A stretch of DNA of 64,000 nt from Hanleya hanleyi (taxonomy: Eukaryota; Mollusca; Polyplacophora; Lepidopleurida; Hanleyidae). The stretch lies in assembly GCA_036873755.1 (NCBI GenBank), contig JAVTVY010037353.1:1-64000 (forward strand). Reading direction: 5' to 3'. Shown in pieces: positions 57,825-64,000 of the stretch (its first letter is position 1; the number at the start of each line of letters is the position of its first letter). The notes under the pieces are model-generated. The model was not told the origin of the DNA, ran no database searches, and saw only the letters and a program-made list of their open reading frames with translations. A program made the translations under genes and the position numbers.

Positions 57825-58110
57825 AGTGCTTTCGCGCTTTCGCGCTTTCGCATCGACAATAGTAAAGCGAAACCTCGAAAACACGATACGAAAACGCGAA
57901 AACGCTAGCGAAACATTTTCGAGTTTTCGCATCGCGTTTCGCGTTTTCGCATCGCGTTTTGTGTCTAAACATCGCGTTTCCGCGTTGTCGTGTTTTCGCA
58001 TTGTCGAGTTTTCGCGTTTTCGACAACGCGAAGATGCGATGTCTAGACGCAGAACGCGAGAATAGAACGCGAAACGCGATACGAAAACGCAAAAACGTCA
58101 GCGAAACATT
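57825..58110. repeat. CpG-dense TTTCGCG/CGCGAAA cluster
   Basis: About 30 TTTCGCG, TTTTCGCAT or CGCGAAA words in 285 bp, arranged as inverted half-blocks (AAAACGCGAAAACG left of ATCGCGTTTCGCGTTTTCGC). TTTCGCGC resembles E2F sites. Open frames on both strands reflect the low-complexity code. Confidence 0.75.
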
Positions 58111-58231
58111 TTACGTGTTACTATTAAAGATGGGAAACACGAGATGGCCGCATCCGGCTTCCATAGGCCTGTAAAAAACTGCCTGTGTTGCTTGTAAAAT
58201 ACTTATACAGGAATATTGCTTCCTCTTTACC

Positions 58232-58285
58232 ACAATCCCCCCCCCCCCCCCCCCCCCCCAACCCAATCCCCGCTCCCCCCCCCCT
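58232..58285 (+). repeat. Poly-C microsatellite
   Basis: Runs of C up to about 22 nt, interrupted by AACCC. It produces a spurious proline-rich frame. Confidence 0.85.
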
Positions 58286-58289
58286 TACC

Positions 58290-59340
58290 CAATCTAGTTG
58301 ATTTAGAGAGGTACTTTAGACCTTTCGTAAGTCATTCTTTTTGCAGAAATTGTTTAGTATGTTATGTTTACTATCATAGGCGATGTTGCGAAGTAAAATC
58401 TGGCCAAGTAATCAAGCGTCTAATGGGGAATAATCTCCACGACTGCCATTCTGTCATTTTTTCTAAACAACGACAATGGATTTACATCCTCATTAATGGC
58501 CAATATAACCTGCAATTAGGTGGTGATTTATGTGTGACCGGATGGATGCAATTTCTCACTTTTAAATCAGATTTGAATTCATAAAAGTGGTCACGGTTGG
58601 CGAATTATGCATGAATTATCATGAAATTTTGCTATAGATCCAGAGTGAAATTAATTACCACCTAAAACGTTGTGACAAATCATTCTGGGTTTGTTTCTGG
58701 ACTATTTTCATAATGCTATGTACAATGTAGCATGAAAATATTCAAAATGGCGGCCACTAAGAATATAATCCAGAGGAGGCTATGTCCCCCGCCGAAATTG
58801 GGAAGGGGGGGATTCTGCATTGGAAATGAGGTCCTAAATCAACCAACCAGTCAGTATATAAATAAATATAGAATCTGTGCTATACTAAGATAGTGTAATC
58901 CCAAAATAACGAAAATACTGAATAAATATCCGTTGTGCAATCTGACGAAATCTCCTGACGTTTTGATTCAGAATGCATGCCGACAAAAGCTTTTACAGAA
59001 TAAATGTAAAGAACTGGACGTTTGTTTGAAAACGCTGTGATAAATGGGAGAAATATGTTACGGGTTACTCCAAACGTGGGCGTGATGTAGGCTACATAGA
59101 GATGTTGATATGGCGAAGATGATGTGAATATAGACTCGTTATTTTTATCAATTGAACACAACATGATAACATATTCACCTACCGGTACAAATATTAACAC
59201 TGTCAATGTTTTTCCGGTGATGTGAATCGCTGACAGAAAACAGTATGACCGCATACAGACGCCAGCTCTCATAGGATATTTGTCGGTCGATCCAACCTCA
59301 CTGAATGCACTCGGGTAAAGCAAACGCACACCACGTCCTT
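58290..59340. other. Intergenic stretch
   Basis: AT-rich, no gene recognised. A minus-strand frame of 201 codons (59485-58880) has no family resemblance and partly covers a repeat. Confidence 0.45.
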
Positions 59341-59344
59341 TCAG

Positions 59345-59475
59345 AGGAATCCGACATAGCGTTTCGAGTTTATCGCGTGCGAAGACATATATAATTCGCT
59401 CGGACAAGCACAAAAGAATTGAGCGAACCTTAGTGGTGTGACACACAGGGAGATCTTGCCTAAACGTCATACTAA
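59345..59475 (+). repeat. Dispersed repeat, copy 1 of 3 in block B
   Basis: GGAATCCGACATAGCGTTTC, GAGTTTATCGCGTGCGA and GAGCGAACCTTAGTGG match parts of 61497-61660 and 61670-61835. The build (a GGAATCCGACAGAGCG core and a GGACGGAATGAACCCTAG part) resembles the satellite class of 2.6 and 49 kb. Confidence 0.65.
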
Positions 59476-59514
59476 TCGACATCATGTGAGTTCCACAGAA
59501 AACATTAGGCTGAG

Positions 59515-59625
59515 GCTGATGACGTCATGGCATGACATGCCAATGACGTCACCTCCGGTCACATCCGGGTCAAAGGTCATATGAAGGTCACTTTGACGTT
59601 ACTTCTGGTCACGTGACGGCACAAC
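59515..59625. promoter_or_regulatory. CRE / DR1 / CACGTG cluster at the start of block B
   Basis: TGACGTCA words at 59519 and 59544, GGGTCAAAGGTCA at 59567-59579, AAGGTCACTTTGACG and GTCACGTGAC near 59608. Same motif set as at 37.62-37.66 and 40.70-40.73 kb. Confidence 0.5.
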
Positions 59626-59809
59626 AAGAGTATTGGTCTGTTAGGTCCATTGCAGCGCACTGGACAATGAGTAAGATGATGGGAAATCCACTCATGATGT
59701 TTTCTTCATCTCGAGCTGTAAGACACGATGGGAGGGATCTGGAGGCCAGACGTTGAATTTTAAATTGTTATTGTGCACATGCGCACTGGGCAAGTAGCGC
59801 TGGGGTGAA

Positions 59810-60235
59810 CGTTTTGGGATCTAGGTGGACCCCCGACCCATAATGGTCCGATTGGGTCGTGTGGGGTGTCATCGTGAAACACTCGTGGGGGAGCGTCTAA
59901 CTGTATGGTTGTGGGTTGGAACTAACGTCATCCTGCGCATGTGCAGTAGAAAAAATGCATTGGAAGGGATGCTTTGGGGTCTAAGTGGACCCATGGTAGT
60001 CCAATTGGGTCGGTTGAGGTGTCATCATGAAGCATTCGTGGGGCACCATCCGACTGGACTAGTGTGTCGTCCGTTTTCAACATTCTGCGCATGCGCAAAC
60101 AAGGAATTGCGGGAACAGGGCATTGGAAGGGACGTGTTGGGGTCTAGGTGGACCCATAGTGGTCCGATTGGGCTCTCGTGGGAAAGCATCCCACTGGACT
60201 AGTGTGTCGTCCCTTTTTGACCATTGGCCCCGGAC
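59810..60235 (+). repeat. Promoter-like module array, plus orientation
   Basis: Three units carry GGGGTCTAGGTGGACCC, GGTCCGATTGGGTCG, GGTGTCATC.TGAA.CA.TCGTGGG and an NRF1-type CTGCGCATGCGCA (60085) or CTGCGCATGTGCA (59934). They recur inverted at 61035-61480 and 63440-63690. Confidence 0.85.
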
Positions 60236-60268
60236 CCTTGAGGAAAGTGACGTCATCACTGGACATAA

Positions 60269-60339
60269 CCGGAAGCGACGTCATCGCGCCCATAAGAGCT
60301 CCGAGCTCTTGGAGTCGGAGCTCGGAAGTGACGTAATCG
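60269..60339 (+). promoter_or_regulatory. Two ETS/CRE composite sites
   Basis: CCGGAAGCGACGTCATCG at 60269-60286 and TCGGAAGTGACGTAATCG at 60322-60339, separated by nested GAGCTC palindromes. They lie directly upstream of the broken zinc-finger gene copy. Confidence 0.55.
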
Positions 60340-60357
60340 CATGCGCCGCACCTGCCT

Positions 60358-60552
60358 GATGTGAAAGGCGACCCCACACAAAGGTCCGTCATGAAGACCA
60401 AGCCTCACTTGAAAGAGGATATGAGATTACCATCCACCGAGGCTCAGTAAAATGCGATCAAGAATGCGCAAACAAATGTTTGAGGATATGCTCCCTCAAC
60501 GGTATCCAGGCCTGCCCGGCGATGCTCGGGTTACATCGAACGAAGATTGAAC
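60358..60552 (+). pseudogene. Broken copy of the zinc-finger gene, 3' third only
   Basis: Nucleotide match to 38430-38597: GAAAGGCGACCCCAC, CATGAAGACCAAG, CCACCGAGGC and AATGCGCAAACAA. The reading frame meets a TAA near 60449 and then a 1-nt shift. The finger and acidic region are absent. The 3' flank (60553-60660), including stem-loop and AATAAA, is conserved, so the copy derived from the whole transcription unit or its DNA. Confidence 0.85.
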
Positions 60553-60586
60553 TTTCTGAAATGGCGGCTTCTGATTGGACAAGAGC

Positions 60587-60757
60587 CTACTTGAATTGTA
60601 AATATACCCAACGCGGCTCACCCAGCGTTGGTATGATGTACTGGAGGTGAGAATAAAATGATTGACCCGTCATCGTTGTTGTTGATGGCTCTTGGTTGTG
60701 TTTACATTGAATGTGTCTGAGCATATTGTCGCGATGACAGAAGGTCCCCCTGTTAAG
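60587..60757 (-). pseudogene. Antisense C2H2 finger remnant
   Basis: On the minus strand, after an acceptor-like TTTGTCTTAACAG, the frame reads GTFCHRDNMLRHIQCKH: the second half of a C2H2 finger (F..RDNMLRH...KH). It then runs through GQSFYSHLQYIIPTLGEP to a stop. The first CX2C half is not adjacent. It overlaps, tail to tail, the 3' flank of the plus-strand gene copy; block A lacks the finger at the equivalent place. Confidence 0.45.
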
Positions 60758-60945
60758 ACAAACTGTGTAAGAACACACACACTCTCAAAGACACACACCA
60801 CACACACACGCACAATCCACCACACACACACACCACAGCACACACCGCTACTACCACCACCACCACTACCACCACCACACACCACCACCACCACACACAC
60901 TATCACAAACACACACCACACCACTAACACCACCACACACAGGTA
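60755..60945 (+). repeat. (CA)n / CACCAC simple sequence
   Basis: ACACAC and CACCAC runs; hydrophobic and Thr/His frames here are artefacts. Confidence 0.9.
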
Positions 60946-61034
60946 ACTCTACCAGGTAGCCAGTTCGAACAAGGCCCCATCTACACCAAAACTGTCATTC
61001 CCATATTCTATGTCTATTGCGCATGTGCAGAATG

Positions 61035-61480
61035 TTCAAAACAGACGACACATTAGTCCAGTCGGAAGCTTCCCCACGAGTGCTACACATGACACCTCTC
61101 ACGGCCCATTTGGACCACTATTGGTCCACCTCGACCCCAAAACGTCCATTCAAATACACTTTTTCTACTGCGCATGCGCAGAATGACGTCAGTTCCACCC
61201 CACGCGCATCCGGTTGGACGCTTCCCAACGAAAGCTTCACGATGACACATGACACGTCCCAATCGGACCACTAAGGGTCCACCTAGACTCCAATGCCCTT
61301 TTCCCACAATTTCCTGTCTGCGCATGCGCAGAATGTTGGAAACGGACGACACTATGGTCCAGTCGGATGGTCCACTACGAATGCTTCACGACGACTCAAT
61401 CGGACCACTGTGGGTCCACCTAGACTCCAAAACGTCCACCCCAGCGCTACTTACCCAGTGCGCATGCGTACAGATACAAT
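61035..61480 (-). repeat. Promoter-like module array, minus orientation
   Basis: Three inverted units of the 59.8-kb module with GGTCCACCTAGACTCCAA, CAATCGGACCACT and GACACTATGGTCCAGTCGGA. Perfect NRF1-type palindromes CTGCGCATGCGCAG lie at 61168-61181 and 61318-61331. Together with 59810-60235 it brackets the gene copy as an inverted pair. Confidence 0.85.
61168..61181. promoter_or_regulatory. NRF1-type palindrome
   Basis: CTGCGCATGCGCAG, the full NRF1 consensus palindrome; identical sites lie at 61318-61331 and 63547-63560. Followed at 61184 by TGACGTCA. Confidence 0.6.
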
Positions 61481-61496
61481 GATGCGTACACATGTA

Positions 61497-61835
61497 CAGA
61501 TACCCAGGAAAGGACGGAATGAACCCTAGTGGCGCTAACTTCAGGCAGATCTAGCTGAAACGCACTAACAATCGATAACTTGTCACGAGGAATGCATATG
61601 CCGAATTTCGTGGGAATCCGACAGAGCGATTCAAAGTTATCGTTTGCGAGGTCCATGCACGGACACGTACTTACATCCGCGGAAGGACAGAATGAACCCT
61701 AGGGGTGCCACGGTCTTGAAACGCAACACCAATAGACGTGTTGTCGCAAGGAATGTTTATGTCAATTGCGGAGGAATCAGACGAAGCGTTTCACAGTTAT
61801 CGCTTGCTAACAATTTCTACGAACAGGTAGGCCTA
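61497..61835 (+). repeat. Tandem pair of the 59.35-kb dispersed repeat
   Basis: Units 61497-61660 and 61670-61835 share GGACGGAATGAACCCTAG, TGAAACGCA, TTGTC.C.AGGAATG and GGAATC.GACGAAGCGTTTC. Confidence 0.7.
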
Positions 61836-61839
61836 TTGC

Positions 61840-62960
61840 ACATTTTCCCAATTTTTTCTGCAATTTGAAATTTCAAAACAGATCCCAAATTATCAGACTG
61901 ACATAATTTCATGTGAGAATTAATGATTATGATACTAAACAATCTTAATAAATTAATATCCTATCAATGCTCCCAAATACATGTCGCTATACAAGCGACA
62001 AATCCAAATGGAGAGCAGATAAGATTTAATTTTAATTAGATTGGACACTAAACACCATAAAATATCCGACAATATGACTATTTCTTTGAACTGACTTGAG
62101 AAATTGAGAAGAGCCCCCCCCCCATGTTGGTTTTTTGCTCGTATCTCCGGAACGACAAAAAATTGAGAGCTGAAACTCCGTGACTTTTCCGATTGCCATA
62201 TTGGGGTCATTTTGACCACCATCATGATCATGGGTAAATTCAAAATGGCGGCTATGGGGGTACCTAAAAAGTGATATTTTCGCCATATTTCTTCAAAAAT
62301 TACAAAAGAAATCAGCATGTTGACTCAGAGCGATTCTATGCATTTTACTGAAACCATATGTCTTAGCATCACCAAAAAACACCCCCTGATTTTTCCCCCT
62401 ACCTCCCTTCCCCCATTAACCCTACCAGTCCTAGGGGAGAGGGAGCCAAAATGCTCCCCTACCAAACTTTCTGCGATATCTCCGGAATGCCAAAAATGGA
62501 GAGCCACATTTTGGCCTGTGTCAAATCGAAGCATTAAATTCGATTTGTATGTCAACAGATGGGCTGAAAAGTACGCCTGTCTAACTGTTTTTTTTGTGTG
62601 TGTGGAAAACTTGATGTCTGCCATAGTGTATTTTCTATTGAATTATCTTCATTTCGTCGAAAATATATTTACTATCTGGCGAAATCGATAATTTTGCTCG
62701 TGTGCGCTCCAAACAGTTAATGGTTATTTATCCTTTTCCTGGCCTGTTCTTGTATTTATATTTTGAAAGTCACTTCGAGAAATTCATTGCCCTTTCATCT
62801 CATCATTGCCTAACAAAGATATTGAAAAGGTATTCAAAACAAGCAAATACTTTTTTCGTCATTGCATGTCTCGGAGTAACACTGTCATAAAAGTTGGTCA
62901 TTATAGGGATGTTATTGAAAATTTCCAAACATCCTATCTATCCGTACGCTAAAAGTCCCC
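61840..62960. other. Intergenic stretch
   Basis: Contains TATTGGGGTCATTTTGACCA and an AAATGGCGGC word also seen near 51.5 kb. No gene recognised. Confidence 0.45.
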
Positions 62961-62962
62961 CA

Positions 62963-63122
62963 GAGCTCAGAGCTCGGAAGTGACGTCATCGTACGCATGC
63001 GCACGCACCTGTGGTGCACCCTGTATCCTATAGCCCATAGGGCATAGGGTACACCCGGGTGCGGGTGCACCACAGGGTGCATGCCCATGCGTACGATGAG
63101 GTCACTTCCGAGCTCTGAGCTC
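62963..63122. repeat. Large palindrome with ETS/CRE motifs (block B)
   Basis: Arms GAGCTCAGAGCTCGGAAGTG, ACGTCATCGTACGCATGCGC and ACCTGTGGTGCACCCTGTAT pair with the right half. CGGAAGTGACGTCATCG at 62975-62991 is mirrored (one base changed) at 63094-63110. Related to 37449-37632, but flanked by GAGCTC words instead of DR1 words. Confidence 0.9.
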
Positions 63123-63154
63123 CAAGAGCTCCGATTCAAGGGAGCTACCTCCAT

Positions 63155-63361
63155 GACCGCTCACTCACTCACTCACTCACTCACTCCACGCGTTAAGACG
63201 GTCGTTGGGCACGCCTCACGGGCGTTGAACACGCCTCACTCACTCACTCTGGGAATTCATTTGGACTATTTTGGCCCCAAAATATCCATGATTCTCCACT
63301 CACTCACTCACTCTGTGAATTCATTTGGACTATTTTGGCCCCAAAATATCCATGATTCTCC
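63155..63361 (+). repeat. (CACT)n tract and 63-bp tandem duplication
   Basis: CTCACTCACT runs at 63160-63185 and around 63236 and 63298. GAATTCATTTGGACTATTTT, GGCCCCAAAATATCCATGAT occurs twice. GGGCGTTGAACACGCC links to the block A minisatellite. Confidence 0.85.
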
Positions 63362-63440
63362 ATAGTTTAGGTGTAAAGTCCGTGTTCCGCTTTTTATATT
63401 TTCGGGACAAATCCTAATTTGACAAGCACCCACCCATGAC
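63361..63440 (+). repeat. Single copy of the 39.1-kb tandem unit
   Basis: GTAAAGTCCGTGTTCCGCTT, TTTATATTTTCGGGACAAAT and CCACCCATGACTTG, as in 39085-39650. Confidence 0.88.
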
Positions 63441-63690
63441 TTGGTTGCCTTGGAGGAGCGCTTCACACTGATACCTCAATCGACCCAATCGGACCATTAG
63501 GGGCGCACCTCGATCCCGAAACGTCCATTTCCATACTCTTTGTCTACTGCGCATGCGCAGAATTACGTCAGTTCAACGTCATCTCCCGTCAGATGCTCCC
63601 TCACGTATGCTTTACAATAATACCTCACTCGACCCAATCGGACCAAAAGGGACCCCTCTCGCCCCCAAAACGTCCACCCAGTGACTTTTA
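63440..63690 (-). repeat. Two further inverted promoter-like modules
   Basis: ACCTCA.TCGACCCAATCGGACC occurs twice, with CTGCGCATGCGCAG at 63547-63560 and ATTACGTCAGTT next to it. Confidence 0.8.
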
Positions 63691-63872
63691 AAAAAAAATC
63701 ATCGTGTTCTACGTGGTGAAGGGTGAAAAACAAGATCCCACAACCCATACCGCAATGAGCATGTATGGGTTTCCCATTAGGTTCAACATTGTCCAGTGCG
63801 CCAGTATGGGCTGTATAGTGATCGGCCCTCTGGTAGATATATATAGGCTATATTCAACCTTGGTTTGTAGCA

Positions 63873-63995
63873 TATGACTCGTGATGTAATGGATAATGTG
63901 TCTGCCTCTGGATAATTCCCGCTGGGACCCTTCCCCTTCTCCCGCTGTATGGAGAAACTGAGGGTTCCCCACTCGCCATTTATAATGGGCAAATA
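63873..63995 (+). mobile_element. tRNA-Arg-like SINE head, runs off the window
   Basis: GACTCGTGATGTAATGGATA followed by ATGTGTCTGCCTCTGGAT resembles the 5' half of a tRNA-Arg (A-box-like TGATGTAATGG). The T arm is degraded. Confidence 0.4.
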
Positions 63996-64000
63996 GATGG

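Noticed and set aside
57766..58092. Arg/Lys-rich frames on both strands
   Set aside because: Low-complexity translation of the TTTCGCG cluster.
58880..59485. 201-codon minus-strand frame
   Set aside because: No family resemblance, overlaps a dispersed repeat, no promoter or splice support seen.
60670..60946. Val/Cys/Gly-rich and Thr/His-rich frames
   Set aside because: Translation of (CA)n and CACCAC simple sequence.
37449..63122. One 25.7-kb element with the two palindromes as termini
   Set aside because: The sequence between 41 and 59 kb consists of unrelated satellites, SINEs and LINE relics, and block B has further modules beyond its palindrome; two separate copies of a smaller unit fit better.

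Overview
The window reads as eukaryotic, intergenic, repeat-dominated DNA from a marine invertebrate, most probably a mollusc. The clues are SINE families of molluscan type (GTGAGTGAGTGAG plus a TTTAACGTCGC block; a tRNA-derived SINE ending in GACATTAAGCC), AT-rich spacers, and long tandem arrays built around an 'AGTAGTTC..GATATC' core followed by GACGGAC runs. I find no rRNA, no CRISPR, no bacterial operon and no confidently identifiable host housekeeping gene. Almost everything recognisable is a mobile element or its remains.

Layout. 1-2600: sparse, with one old interspersed repeat and a 163-bp tandem duplication. 2600-9100: a tandem satellite, a 1.2-kb segmental duplication (copies at 3.1-4.3 and 5.9-7.2 kb), a LINE ribonuclease H relic (5.1-5.9 kb, minus), and a LINE reverse-transcriptase relic (7.3-9.0 kb, plus) that landed inside one copy of the duplicated repeat. 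9.1-15.5 kb: mostly unique, with weak exon-like frames on the minus strand near 10.6-11.8 kb, a purine-rich minisatellite, a third copy of the duplicated repeat and a fold-back element. 15.55-21.93 kb: a nearly full-length DIRS-type tyrosine-recombinase retrotransposon on the minus strand with gag, RT/RNase H/methyltransferase-like and recombinase frames, 152-bp inverted terminal repeats and an internal complementary region. 22-34 kb: fold-back elements, a decayed second DIRS-like element (27.2-30.5 kb) bracketed by an inverted repeat pair, and a 1.3-kb TIR transposon with a SINE inside it. 35.26-37.32 kb: a 66-bp minisatellite with a 593-bp higher-order repeat. 37.4-41.0 kb ('block A') and 59.5-63.7 kb ('block B'): related GC-rich modules unlike the rest of the window. 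41-59 kb: LINE relics, SINEs and three further tandem arrays.

The most interesting part is the block A/block B family. Block A holds a compact, apparently intact, intronless transcription unit: TATA box, 190-residue C2H2 zinc-finger/acidic/helical protein, 3'-UTR stem-loop and AATAAA. It is flanked by direct repeats, large palindromes, and repeated promoter-type motifs (overlapping ETS/CRE, NRF1 palindromes, DR1 nuclear-receptor-type sites, CACGTG). Block B holds a broken second copy of the gene's 3' half with the same stem-loop and poly(A) signal, an antisense finger remnant, and inverted arrays of the same promoter-type modules. I infer an undescribed mobile or virus-derived gene cassette that carries its own promoter modules; no transposase or replicase is visible, so its means of spread is unknown.
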